Source of the DNA: Dipteris shenzhenensis
Taxonomy: Eukaryota > Polypodiophyta > Polypodiopsida > Gleicheniales
Reading direction: 5' to 3' (one strand)
Assembly (NCBI GenBank): GCA_047967505.1
Contig: CM106538.1
DNA: 64,000 bases
Below the pieces are notes generated by a model. The model ran no database searches, was not told the DNA's origin, and saw nothing but the letters and a program-made list of their open reading frames with translations. Made by a program: the position numbers and the translations under genes. This document shows, piece by piece, positions 53,853 through 64,000 of this stretch (positions within the stretch are counted from its first letter, which is position 1; each line of letters begins with the position of its first letter).

Positions 53853-54170
53853 GATGTTGCCTTATGCACAACCTAGAAAACACTAGCGGTGAATCCATCT
53901 AACAAAATTACTAGCGGACTACGTGAGCAACATGTTGCCTTATGCACAACGTAGAAAACACCAGTTGTGAATCCATCTAACAAAATTACTGGCGGACTAG
54001 AACTAGCCCCAAAGATGTTGCCTTATGCACAACTTAGAAAACACCAGCTGTGAATCCATCTAAAAATTACTAGCGGGCTATGTGAGCAAGATGTTACCTT
54101 ATGCACAACCTAAAAAACACCAACTCTAAATCCCTCTAACAAAATTACTAGTGGACTATGTGAACAAGAT
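53853..54170. repeat. Four tandem copies of a 78-bp repeat
   Basis: GATGTTGCCTTATGCACAAC (variants) starts at 53,853, 53,931, 54,014 and 54,090; spacings are 78, 83 and 76 bases, and the next GATG is at 54,168. Each unit contains GAATCCATCTAACAAAATTAC and GCGGACTA-like words. Confidence 0.93.
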
Positions 54171-55305
54171 GTATATTGTGATGCATGTTTCCTATGGCAA
54201 AAGAAATACAAAAGCCTCCTTTGAGCATCACTTATGAATACAAAAACAACCCTAAAGATGCTAGCATAAAAGGTTCTCCAACTTCACCCAAGCTAAAAAT
54301 AGTTCGTGAGTTCATCCTAAAGCTAATCAAATCAATGGCAATTTATTTGGGGAAGTCATGTGATGCATGTCCCTTGTTGCAAAATAATAGTACTCATTTA
54401 AAAAAACAATTAGACACTAAATCCAACTCCTCTTTTCCTCTCTCTACTAGGATTTCAAAGTATAATTCAAATCTAAAATACCATATCAAGTACCACCTTA
54501 CCCATTCAACATGCTTTAACAAGCAATGTATGCCACACACAAGTTATCCAACAACACATTATTATAAAAACACATTAATACCCCATTTTTAAGTTTCATT
54601 TTGAATTGGCTTTGCAAATGATCTTGCATCATTAGTTCCTTATTTACTTCCTTATACGCATACATGTTGCCAAGTTTTGGATGTTTGAACCATGTCGTTG
54701 TTTTGAAAAGCAAGTTGCCAACATATGAGATACTCATTGGGAAAAACTATCACACACACACATGTAGGCAAGTGCATGCACTATTTGCACACCCCTCCCT
54801 CTCATTTGAGTCTACTCCAAGACACAACGGAGTAGAGGAGCTAGCTAGCTGATGTGATGGCAACCTAGATTAGCAGAGAGAGCTAACACAGTACCACAGA
54901 GCAAGAGACGCAAAGACCACACGTGAGACAGAGAGCACCCAAAGCACATTCTATTGAGGTCCGAACCTATCACAACTTTCCTCGAGCGAGACCAACACGG
55001 ACAACGGGTCACTCGACATAGCTTAACCATTTCAGAGATCGAGGACATTGTGTCCCCCACCACAACATGAGACAGCTCGATAGACGCGGATCCAAGATAC
55101 CTTCAATCCTCACCAAAGAGCCACCATTGTGCCAAGCTTATGTTACTGAGTCTTAGATTGATTCAGCTTGTATTTTGATTGTGATTTTACTTGAGCTCGA
55201 GCTCAATAGATCAACATAGATTAATAGTTACCAAGGGCCCTAGTGCACGCTTTGCTCCAATCCCTTAAGGCTTTCTTTTTGTGCACTTCGTCCCATAGGC
55301 CCACG

Positions 55306-55308
<3 letters not shown>
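54171..55308. other. No recognised gene
   Basis: An open frame at 54,185-54,592 on the plus strand (135 codons) has no recognisable domain and is AT-rich; I do not call it a gene. 54,850-55,140 is a more GC-rich stretch without coding signal, resembling LTR or leader sequence but with no matching partner. Confidence 0.5.

Positions 55309-55344
<36 letters not shown>
55309..55344. repeat. TC microsatellite
   Basis: TCTCTC run of about 36 bases. A second one of about 27 bases lies at 55,642-55,668; both follow similar sequence (CCCATAGGC.C..GAGG), so they sit in two diverged copies of one repeat. Confidence 0.98.
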
Positions 55345-55346
<2 letters not shown>

Positions 55347-55395
55347 CACACATTCATCCAAGGGAACCAAGATTGACGATATAGATGGTGAGAAA

Positions 55396-55504
55396 GATGC
55401 TCTGATCGCTCCCGCCTACAAAATTATAGCAGATAAGTTCCTAAGACAAATAGATGCTCTGATCACTCCAGTCTACAAAACTATAGCATATAAGTTCCTA
55501 AGAG
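55396..55504. repeat. 57-bp tandem duplication
   Basis: GATGCTCTGATC.CTCC begins at 55,396 and 55,453; both copies run to AAGTTCCTAAGA with several mismatches. Confidence 0.9.
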
Positions 55505-55641
55505 TGAATATTTTGTACTAGCATAGCATTTTAGTACTCAACAAGAGCCTTAGTGAGCCCTTTGCCCCGGCCCACAGTGGTCTGTATTAGCTACTTGATT
55601 CTATACTTTGTCCCATAGGCTCGTGAGGCCTCCCATGGACG

Positions 55642-55672
<31 letters not shown>

Positions 55673-55865
55673 ATATATATAGATAGATAGTTAGAGAGGC
55701 AAGAAAGGTAACTCTAAAGTCTTGAGCATATTATGAAAACCTCATTACTTATTTATAAAGAGAGCACGATCTTGCACACTGTAAAATCCTCATTTACTTG
55801 TTTATAAAGAGCTCTCACATCTAAGATCTATAATGTGTCAAAGACTCACCATGTTTTCCTCTCTA

Positions 55866-56815
55866 ACTATCCAACTTAACATATCTTTTTCTTTTATTGC
55901 TCTCAATGAAGCCTCCCACCATGACAACCTATCCCACCATTTGTATAACCAATAGTAGCCCACATTTTAAAGAAGAAATACTTCACAAACCCTCAAAAAA
56001 CCCCACACAAGAGAGTTAAATAGCCAAAGGAGTTATTTTTAGTCCGACCTTTTGACTTCGCTTTTGCAATGGTAGCTAGCTCATTCTAACCATTATTAAA
56101 ACTAATGGCTTCTTTAATCAATACTTCATTTTTTACATTGTAATGCATACCAAAGAGCCGGATGTCACGTCACAACACGACAAATGACCTTATATTAGAC
56201 TACCTAGTGATCATTTAGATGCAACTCTACTTATCGTCATGGTTAGGGACATTAAGAACCTATTATCTCGCTCTATCTTCCTAGATCTGCATGATGCTTT
56301 TTTTTTAAATCAAGATGTAACATAATAAATGTGAAGCTATCCCACATCCTATCCAACTTAACATATCTTTTTTCTTTACTACTTTTCTCAAAATATGCAT
56401 TGTGTTCACTCAAGCCTCCAACCATGCAACTTTCTCTTAGTAGCTGTCCCACCATGTATACCTCATAATCAGTTGATAGGAAAAAATACTTTAAAAACAC
56501 CCAGCTCGATTTAAATACCGAAAGTAGTAATTTGAGTAGGAGCTTTTGGACTTCACTTGTGCATTGCAGCTGGCTCATTCTAAACATTATTATATTGCAA
56601 AAACAAATAGCTGTTATGATCTGCGGTTTTGACAATAGTAATACATAACAAAGAGCCAAACAGCACCATTATAACACGAAAGATGAGAATTATATCAACT
56701 ACCCAGTGATCAATAAAAAGCAGCCCAACTTGTCATCATGGTTAGTGTACAAAGTTAAAAAACTACAATGTCACTTTATCTTCCTAGATTTGCATGGCAA
56801 TTATGATGTTTACAT
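55866..56815. repeat. Diverged 475-bp tandem duplication
   Basis: CTATCCAACTTAACATATC occurs at about 55,866 and 56,341. Both copies then share GCCTCC.ACCATG, TGGCTCATTCTAA..ATTATTA, ACCAAAGAGCC-like words and CTTCCTAGAT.TGCATG. No coding function recognised. Confidence 0.75.
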
Positions 56816-57400
56816 TGGATTCAACATACCACATCATCACCTCCTAATATTCAGCCAAAGATCTGGACACACAAGGACAACATATCGAGCAAAACTCTGG
56901 AAATCACTCATCCTACGCAACATTAGTACAGATACTCATGCGCGTGCACAGTTTTTTTTGTTTGTTTTGGAAGATTGTTTTGCTTTATATTACACAGTAG
57001 CTTCCCCCGAAAGGAGAGCTCAAAAGTACATCAATTATGCACACACACACACACACACAAACACACATCCAGTTGCTCAAGCACAGAGTAAATCTATAGA
57101 GACACTAATTGACCCATATCCTTACTCTCCCCACCCATTTGCTCGCTCCAAAACTTACATCTCAAATCCTCTAACCCAGTTTTTTCTCGAACACTCCATA
57201 TAACTCACAACCATGAAACCAACATCTTGTTCAATGGTCTGAAGCATAACAAAACTAACGGCATCCCACATCAGTCATATGACCTGCTGCATCGTCTTGC
57301 AAGAACTCACCATCGATAATTGAAATTACTACAGAACACAAGCAATCGTACACTAGTTTAAAAAATAATTTAGTCAGGCATTATCACTGTGCCCAAGCTT
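56816..57400. other. No recognised gene; CA microsatellite
   Basis: A long open frame on the plus strand (to 57,203) shows no domain and includes a CA repeat (57,040-57,066). It lies downstream of the aminopeptidase gene 3' end. Confidence 0.5.
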
Positions 57401-57401
57401 G

Positions 57402-57416
57402 ATTTTATTTTATTTT
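57402..57416 (-). terminator. Candidate polyadenylation signals of the APM1-like gene
   Basis: On the minus strand AATAAAATAAAAT lies about 150 bases after the stop codon, giving two overlapping AATAAA hexamers. The actual cleavage site cannot be seen. Confidence 0.45.
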
Positions 57417-57560
57417 ACTTAGGAGACTACGTCAGCAAGGAAGTATTTTAAATTTTTTTTTAAATATTAAAGCGTATTGACACTTGAAGGGACTTCCGAC
57501 AGTCCACACAAAATTTACTTCCATATGCTTTATACCTCAGTTGAGCTTCCCCCAACAGAC

Positions 57561-57746
57561 TCAATAACAACGATACGATAGCTCTCTGATAAATTCCAGT
57601 AAGCCATTCTCTTCTCGTATATGTTTAGCCCACTGTGCATTGATACGCACCCGTTCTACACTTTGATTAACAGTACGTTCTATGGAAGGATTGCTCCGGG
57701 CAGTAAAGAAAGCCTCTATCTCCTCTGCTTTCTCGTCACTTGAAAA
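57561..57746 (-). CDS. APM1: Aminopeptidase M1-like gene, last exon
   Basis: A minus-strand exon of 62 codons preceded by an acceptor (ACTGCAG) and ending in TGA at 57,561. The product has FSSDEKAEEIEAFF, ARSNPSIERTVNQSVERV, RINAQWAKHIREEN, which is the conserved end of the ERAP1_C-like helical domain of M1 metallo-aminopeptidases (puromycin-sensitive type, plant APM1). These enzymes remove N-terminal residues from peptides using a zinc HEXXH site, which would be encoded far upstream outside the window. The exon is in phase 0 with the one at 57,853. Codon use and open frame show no decay. The symbol is by homology to plant APM1. Confidence 0.82.
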   Translation of the reverse strand, partial: FSSDEKAEEIEAFFTARSNPSIERTVNQSVERVRINAQWAKHIREENGLLEFIRELSYRCY

Positions 57747-57852
57747 CTGCAGTTTACATTTTGTTAGAAGTGAAAGATTCTTGTTAGTGTTTGGGATTAA
57801 TTTTGGAAAGAAAATTGGAACATGCTAAGGCCTCTTTAAACTTAACACATAC
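57747..57852 (-). other. Short intron of the APM1-like gene
   Basis: Starts with donor GTATGTGTTAAG next to exon base 57,853 and ends with acceptor CTGCAG at 57,747; 106 bases, T-rich before the acceptor. Confidence 0.8.
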
Positions 57853-57930
57853 CTGTAAGGTAGTAGACGAAATAAAACTAGTTATAAGAAAACCTTCACC
57901 CCAGTTCTTCCATACATAATTCCAGTTTTC
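57853..57930 (-). CDS. APM1: Aminopeptidase M1-like gene, penultimate exon
   Basis: Exactly 78 bases (26 codons) between an acceptor (TCTGCAG at 57,931-57,937) and the donor GTATGTG. It encodes ENWNYVWKNWGEGFLITSF and a short tail to TTLQ, matching the W..K.WG.GFL...F motif of the M1 C-terminal domain. Both borders are in phase 0 and splice to the last exon. I find no further exon to the right within the window. Confidence 0.82.
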
Positions 57931-58320
57931 CTGCAGACGGTAGAGGAAAAGTCAGCTTTTAAAATCCAGCACCCAACTCAATGCTACTAGTGCACCATCT
58001 ATATACAGGTGCTCCCTAAGAATCCGGGCTTTCCAAAGGTCTAAAAATTCTTAAAACCCGATGGCCTATTGTAATATCTTCAGCACCAGCAAGGTGGCAT
58101 CAACGACCCAGCTTTGAAACTCCGTAACAACCAAGCAAAGGATCACAAGGGACTACATAATGAATACACTGCATATGGACTAAGTACTATGGTCCCAATC
58201 TTAGAGGCTTTTCAACTAAATGGTTTGCCCTGGTTTTCCCCACGCCTAGACCCATAACACCACCACTCCCATTCACAACACAGGAGATCCCATGAGCTTG
58301 AAAAACTATAGGTTGGGCAT
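57931..58320 (-). other. Intron sequence of the APM1-like gene, no gene seen
   Basis: A T-rich tract and CTGCAG acceptor lie at the left edge. The remainder is unrecognised DNA before LINE fragments begin. Confidence 0.6.
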
Positions 58321-58323
58321 ATC

Positions 58324-59086
58324 ATGTCCACGATCTATGCATCACTGCCTGACACACAGCTCAGCCAGTTTGCAAAGCTTCAAGGACTCAGAGCTGAAGG
58401 ACAAGCCGGCTTCCGGCCTGATCATATGACTCTAGATCATATCCTCACACTCAAAGGTGTCATTGAGAAGGCCAAAGCATGGAGACAAAGGCTTTACTGC
58501 TGCTTTGTCGAGAGCTCGCCTCATCAAACACTTGCAGGATCTAGGATATGGTCAAGAGACCATTTGGGCAATCATGGCACTCTATGAGAGGGTCTGGACG
58601 GCAATAGGGTGAACAGAGGAGATCAAGCGCACTATCGGGGTCATACAAGATTGTTCAGTATCATCAACCCCGTTTGGCCTATACATCGACGAGCTTGAGA
58701 CGTTCATTAGGACACTTGGGGGTCAGGCTGGTCGCTCCATCTCCTTGATTCGAATTCTATTCTATGCATTACTCTCCTCTTCAGTTGAGGACCTCTAGCG
58801 AAATTTAGATGCACTCCATACATTCTGGAAGACAAATGATCTGAAGGTCAACCTTGGTAAAACCAAGGTTTATGATATTTAATGCATCTCAGGCAGCCAC
58901 GCTCAGAGAGCACTTCACACTCGACGGATTACTCGTGGAGGTTGTCGCATCCTACACATGTTTGGGGGTCCTTGTCTCTAGCTCAATTTTCATGATACAA
59001 CAAGCGATGCACGCCCGACTAAGTAGGGGATACACCGCACTTGCTACACTTGAGCAGCAGTGCTTTCACTCTCAATTACAAGATCC
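58324..59086 (+). pseudogene. LINE RT fragment (second LINE family), copy 1
   Basis: RT motifs: LRAEGQAGFRPDHMTLDHIL, AWRQRLYCCFV, a decayed FGLYIDELETFI region, and the thumb with KTKVYDI..., LREHFTLDGLLVEVVASYTC, LGVLVSS and RGYTALATLEQQC. Stops and frameshifts are frequent. This family differs from LINE-1 to LINE-4 in sequence. It ends where a second RT copy starts through a repeated 15-base word. Confidence 0.85.
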
Positions 59087-60430
59087 CACTTGCTACACTT
59101 GTGGATTTCAGCAAAGCTTTTGATACAATGCCGAGAGCTCAGTTTATCATTCGTTTGCAAGAGTTGGGGTATGATCAAGAGATCATATCGGCAGTCATGG
59201 CACTTCATGAGAGAGTCTCGGGCAAGGTTCGGAGAAGTGGAGGGTGGACAAAGCAGATTATGAGTACTATTGGGGTCAAACACGGTTGTCCACTATCACC
59301 AACCTTGTTTGGCCTCTACATAGACAAGCTTGAGACTTTCATTGGGATTCTTGGGGGGCTGGCTGCTTTCTAGCCAAAACCTTCTCCTATATGCGGATGA
59401 CGTGGTCCTACTGTCGTCAACAGAGGGGCTCCAATGCCTAAAGGTCAACAAACCAAGGTCATGATCTTCAATACATCCGTGCAGCCATGCACAGAGAGCA
59501 ATTCACACTAGATGAGTTATCCATTCTTGAGAGTTCTTTTCTTTGGCCCGATCTTCACAATGCGTCCAGCATTGTAGGCCCGACTGAGCAGGAGATACAC
59601 CGCACTTGCTAACATCATTTTCACTCTCATTCCAAGATCCCTGGACCAAGACTTTTCTCTTTGACTCTTTGGTCGACCAGCAAGTATGTATGGCAGCCCT
59701 TGTTGGGGACTAGACCTTTCAAATACAAATTGAGTTCAGGCTTTAGGTTACCATGCTCTCCATGGTAAGCCTTCAGCCCCACATCAAATAGTCCTAGCTG
59801 AGTTCGTGACATCCCCACTACAGCTTAATGAGTAATCTCATATCTCTACCGCATCAGGCAGTATGGGATCTTGCACTATGAGGTGATGCAAGCTACTATG
59901 GTTGGCCATTTCCTCATCATGGCTTTGGCAGCTAAGGGTGTCCAGAGATGCTGGTATGCGCATACATGCAGAGCCTATGGCTCCACATAGACAGATTATC
60001 CCTCTTCCAGTATAGCATGGAGGCCCCCTCAGTCCTCCTCAGGTATCACGAAGTGAACCAAGTTATTCAAGAGGATCTCTTACAGCTAGAAACATTCTAG
60101 ACCTGATTGGCACCCCGTGACTGTGAAGCTCAACTTTTATAGACCATTGCTTGCGAATCTCAGCAGAGAGCTCCGTCGATCCACGCAGATACACACGGAT
60201 CCATCTCCCCTAACATCGTATTGAGAGTGGACAGGCAGAGGGCATACCCAAAGAGGGTCGCATCTGCACTTATATGACCATGAGATCGAGTCTGAGGAAA
60301 TTTTCAATTTCATAGGACACTATCACTATCTTTCAGGGATAGCTTCAGACCCTTACATATTCTCTCGTCCTACCCAAATCAGAGATGCCTGGTGGCCTCT
60401 ATCCATAAGGCTGTCTGAACAAGGAGCATT
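59087..60430 (+). pseudogene. LINE RT fragment (second LINE family), copy 2
   Basis: Starts directly with RT motif A, VDFSKAFDTMPRAQFI, then LHERVSGKVRRSG, GVKHGCPLSPTLFGLYID. The YADD region is seen near 59,390 (LLYADDVVL in another frame), followed by a decayed thumb. Near 60,200-60,420 the C-terminal tail typical of the family appears (GIPKEGRICTY, then FQFHRTLSLSFRDSF and LSSYPNQRCLVASI). It is non-functional. Confidence 0.78.
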
Positions 60431-61320
60431 TGCACAAGACACATAGACGAGATCCGTGCGTACAACCAAACTCCTCTCAGAGCATGACCACAGAGTTCTT
60501 TTAGCAAGATAACACTAACCATCAGGGCTCAAAGAGACTGCGGATCCAAGGACCAGGGCAAGAAACATGGCAGACCCGCTGATGGGCCTATTTTTGGAGC
60601 CAAGAAATCATTGTAACTATTATATCACACATAGGAGCACCAATAGGTAGGTGGGATTAGCACTGCTAAGCATAAATCCAAACTAGTGTGGATTCACTAT
60701 AGGCATGGGAGCTAGGAAGCAACAAAAGAGAACTTATAAGAGTTTTTTGTTTTTCTTTTGTAAATAATCGTAATTTTCTTAATATGATTTTGTGGGGAGA
60801 CCCTAGGGATGATGAAAATAATGGGCATACCCATAGACCTCTGTCGGTGGACCTTGGGAAACTGGCAGTAGAATGCATGTGTAGGAGAGATGCGGACAAT
60901 GGAGACTAAGAGTAAAATTGGAGGTCTAGAGTCTACATGGGTGCTTTTCAGCTAAAAGTAGAGGTATAGGTCGTTTTTTGCATGTAGAAGCCACTTTTAG
61001 AGGTGTCTAGCGCCGAGTTCGTTTTTTGCAAGTGGACACTGATTGGGATTTGTTTTTGAGAGCTAGCTTGCGCCAGAGCGCTGTGAGAGCCAAGGCAGCT
61101 TATACATGCAGTTTCAAAGGCTGACGAGGGGTGCAGTGATCATATCTGGAGTTAAACACCGAATTTCGACCTATTATCTTAAAGGAAGTTGTAGAGAAAT
61201 TCAAGGGCTACAACTTCGGTTTTTAATGTGTATCAATCCGACTTCAGAAGCAAAAGTTATCACTTCTACCAGGACTGGCAAGTGTTGTTGAGATTTTGTA
61301 GCACAAGATTCTAGAGGTTG
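60431..61320. other. No recognised gene
   Basis: End of the LINE copy followed by unrecognised DNA. A weak repetition of CATGTAGAAGCCAC.. / GCAAGTGGACAC.. words lies near 60,980-61,045. Confidence 0.5.
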
Positions 61321-61548
61321 TTATGGAGCAGCCAAGAGCTCTCCATTGTTTCTGCAAGCTACTGACTTGCAAGTTGTTGCCAGATATTTCATGCATTGAT
61401 CCGCAAACATGAATGCAGCATCCTGCCAATTCTTGATTAAGCATGTGATTTCCAACTGTTCCATGAACTTTGTAGCATCCCCACTGGGTGTCCTATGAAA
61501 CAAGGGAAAATCCTGAGACATAACACCTCTGTGGATTGTCGTAAGCAA
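61321..61548 (-). pseudogene. Possible gag-like fragment
   Basis: The minus strand gives a 75-codon frame with SGDATKFMEQLEITCLI and WQDAAFMFADQCMKYL, reminiscent of the retrotransposon gag capsid pattern (F.G....A..F...L...C). It is too short and single to be sure. It faces the opposite way to the gag knuckle at 61,925. Confidence 0.3.
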
Positions 61549-61859
61549 TAGTCACGCTAATTGTAAACTAAAGGTCCGGTGAAACCCATCCTCTGTGGAG
61601 GCACCAAAAACATAATGGGACAGGTAGAGCAACAAGAAGACTGCCTTTATAGCTACATACACATGTCCCGTTTCATATATTTCTTGGCTATAGAGCACAC
61701 ATCAACCTTTTACACACCACAAAACCCATGAACATCCAAGCAGAGGACGTGATACTCTAAAGGAAAACACACAACCTTGGAGAAAACCCCACAGGATCAG
61801 GTAAGGCTTTTATCCTCCCTACCAAGGCCAAGAGTACACTGCATAAAGACCAAGTAAAG

Positions 61860-62440
61860 GGCCAGGTTTTGAAGGTACAAGTCCAAGGAGAGGAGCTTTT
61901 CCAAGGCGATATGAACCGTATCAGTGTTTCAATTGCCGAGACTGGGGTCATACTAGTTCCAATTGTGACAAGCCACTTCGAAGAGGTGGGAATATGTTCC
62001 CATTGCCAAACAATCTAACCAATCAGGCTAATGATTTTGGGATAGAGATTAGAGATAAGCGTAGTTCAAATGGGATGAAGTGGGAATGTTGGTTTTAGAG
62101 AAGGTGGAGGAAGAGGAGGGTTATGTGGGGCACTTGGAGACTAAGAGAAGAGAAGTATGGAGGAAATGGAGACTTTTTGCGGAGCCAAATGAAGACAAGC
62201 TTTGTATATCTGATTCCAACAATGGGAGTTCCAACGACAGTGATGATGACTATACATGTAATACCGATGTCTTTGTGTGTGAAGAGAAGGGTTTTGAGCT
62301 TGAATTGGAGGAGTCCTTGACCAACGCGACCGTTCACAGTAGACTCTTCAAGCATCTTGATGAAGAAGGGAAAAATCATGGAACAAAGCGAGGAGGATTC
62401 AAGGTTGAACTTAATACAACTGGTAGAAGAAGTTGAGGTA
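61860..62440 (+). pseudogene. Gypsy-type gag end with zinc knuckle
   Basis: The plus strand reads FPRRYEPYQCFNCRDWGHTS and the knuckle CX2CX4HX4C at 61,925-61,966 (CFNCRDWGHTSSNC), then basic residues and, after a stop near 62,095, an acidic tract (VEEEEGYVGHLETKRREVW, DSNNGSSNDSDDDY). This looks like the nucleocapsid knuckle and the gag-pol linker of an LTR retrotransposon. No protease or RT follows. Confidence 0.65.
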
Positions 62441-62879
62441 GAGCATAGGCAAGGTGTTCAAGAGCACAACAATCGTCAAAAGGATGGCATCGAAAAGACG
62501 GAAGCAAATGTAGCTGATGAAGAGGGGGACCTTGATGTTTTTGGAGTTCAGGAATAGGAGGGTACAAATGTTTGTCCAATCCATTCCATACATATAACGA
62601 TGAGTATGACTCTTTCCAATTCAATCTAGCTATAGAACAAGAGAATGCTTTGGGCAACAGGACTCTAATCCTTCTCCTAATGCAATGCATTATATAAATC
62701 TATATGAATCCCGGAACATGACAAACTCATCCTCTAAAAACACAACAATGTAGTTTCAATCTCATGATAGTCACTCATGACGTTGAAAACCATAAACTCC
62801 ATCACGCATAATAGGGACTAGCTACTATGACATCCCCACTAACGTCATCAACACCCAACAAAGGGTGTAGACCATAGTA
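62441..62879. other. No recognised gene
   Basis: Continuation of the gag-type fragment region without clear domains. Confidence 0.5.
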
Positions 62880-64000
62880 TGCAGAGAGAGATTTGACAAT
62901 CAAACCTTGGGAAGACCAAGTTTATGATCTTCAATACCTTACGTGCAGTGCTCCACTGACATAGCTTCACTTACAGAGGTAAGCCAGTGGAGATTGTGCG
63001 ATCTTATACATACTTGGGGGCAGTCTTCATAGGCCTAGTTTTCACAATGACCCAAGCAGCCAGGGCACAACTCACACAAGGAGAGGGAGCTTTGGCTTGA
63101 CAGGAGAGGCAGTACTTTGAAGCACACTTTCAGGATCCACCAACGAAGGGCTGGCTTTTCGACACTCTAGTGAGGCCACTGCCATGCACGCAGCCACCTT
63201 TTCCGGGGAATGATCTATGGACAATAAAGTGAGCAGCTACAAGTGATTATGTGGTCCAAGATGATTTGATGTAAGCCCTCAATTCCCCATCAGATAGTAC
63301 AGGTGGAGTTCATCATGATACCTCTTCATGTGGATGCCATCTTTCACAAAGTGACATTTAGTATCAAGTCATAGCCTAGAGGCCCTCACTTATAACTATT
63401 TTCTAAGATATTGTATGGGATTGAGAGTTTGGGCCTTACAACATTGAAGCTACCGAGGCTGGCACTAGAGTCATCCAAACTACTAGCAGAGAGCGAGGTC
63501 GGCACAGTATGGTATGCACACGTATCCACATGGTTTGCCATGGTATTCAAATGGATCGGCTTTCCCCCTTTCAATACAGTATGGATGCACTACCTGAGTT
63601 GATCCCAGGAGATGAGATTAACCGTATCGTACGGTTAAATCTCGTCCAACTCATACGTCTTGAGCAGGGGGGGAAGGGGGAAACCAAGAGTTCCCCACCA
63701 AGATCCAGTTCTGTCATGACCACTTCCTAAGAGTATTGGAGGACCGCCTATTCATCAGACCCCAATACCTCGAGATCAGAGGAGTCTCACATGCACTAAG
63801 GATTGCCATTGGACAAATGCGAGTCTCTTCCCATAACTAAGGATTGCTACAAGAATACCCAAAGAGCAACAGATCTTGCAGGCTATGCACATTGGGGGGT
63901 CAAGCTAGAGGAGCATTTCTTATGTGCCTACCCAACCTACTATGAGATTTGAGGACAATACCATTGCCTCTTTCAAGACGGACACGGTTTTGACCCACTC
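62880..64000 (+). pseudogene. LINE RT thumb and C-terminal tail (second LINE family), copy 3
   Basis: GKTKFMIFNT-like reading at about 62,910, then a stop, SFTYRGKPVEIVRSYTYLGA, ARAQLTQGEGALA and FQDPPTKGWLFDTL. From 63,400: LYGIESLGLTTLKLPRLALE, later YLEIRGVSHALRIAIGQMRV and, near the right edge, ICRLCTLGGQARGAF, the C-terminal Cys-containing tail also seen in copy 2. Several stops. It runs off the window. Confidence 0.78.

Noticed and set aside
54185-54592. 135-codon plus-strand frame rich in Lys, Asn, Ser
   Set aside because: AT-rich sequence, no known domain, no splice or promoter context; could be chance.
56706-57203. 165-codon plus-strand frame downstream of the APM1-like gene
   Set aside because: Contains a CA repeat and a diverged tandem duplicate; no domain found.
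61244-61951. Further minus-strand exons of the aminopeptidase gene
   Set aside because: Short minus-strand frames here do not match M1 aminopeptidase motifs and lack convincing splice borders.

Overview
The window looks like nuclear DNA of a land plant with a large, transposon-packed genome. The evidence is plant-type LTR retrotransposons primed from initiator Met-tRNA (TGGTATCAGAGC-type binding sites), a Ty3/gypsy element with the extra RNase H domain typical of the plant Tat lineage, plant L1-type LINEs with zinc-knuckle ORF1 and a C-terminal zinc-binding (zf-RVT) region, decay dominated by C-to-T changes, and two spliced exons of a plant aminopeptidase M1 gene. I cannot name the species; a fern, lycophyte or conifer-like genome would fit, and this is inference. 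Intact protein genes are rare; almost everything is mobile-element sequence in layers.

Left third (1-24,809): a nested stack. A minus-strand Ty3/gypsy element (about 4,980-14,525) is split inside its second RNase H domain by a plus-strand LINE (LINE-1 here, 6,753-13,473) with a perfect 14-bp target-site duplication. Next to the gypsy RT lies an internal LINE piece in opposite orientation (14,526-15,372). Then comes a gag-bearing LTR element (5' LTR 24,502-24,809, PBS 24,487-24,499, gag 23,130-24,030) that was hit by a nearly intact full-length minus-strand LINE (LINE-2, 15,589-22,902) with a perfect 17-bp duplication. Both LINEs have a very C/T-rich 5' leader, an ORF1 with a CCHC knuckle, and an ORF2 (AP endonuclease, RT, zf-RVT) whose ATG overlaps the ORF1 stop as ATGA.

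Middle (25,160-44,150): a rearranged LINE-3; a plus-strand copia RT fragment fused tail-to-tail with a minus-strand copia element (gag, protease, integrase, broken RT, 2.5-kb leader with a degenerate GACGTGGCA array, PBS and a 260-bp LTR). After an AT-rich satellite region comes a three-unit array of about 0.8-kb repeats combining long palindromes centred on GCGCGTTAACGCGC-type motifs with GTAT/GT microsatellites. A fourth LINE lies inside this array in a configuration typical of twin-primed (5'-inverted) insertion; its leader holds a dense cluster of GTAC motifs.

Right third (45,877-64,000): a decayed copy of a multi-domain uncharacterised protein with DDE-transposase-like motifs, interrupted by a CAAAGCAGT-type repeat block; a tandem pair of units each coding for an L1 ORF1p-like (coiled coil, RRM-like, C-terminal) protein next to AG microsatellites; tandem repeats; then the two last exons of an aminopeptidase M1 (APM1-like) gene on the minus strand. 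If that gene is whole, everything from 57,931 to the right edge is a single intron of more than 6 kb containing fragments of a further LINE family and a gag knuckle. No tRNA, rRNA or CRISPR was recognised.
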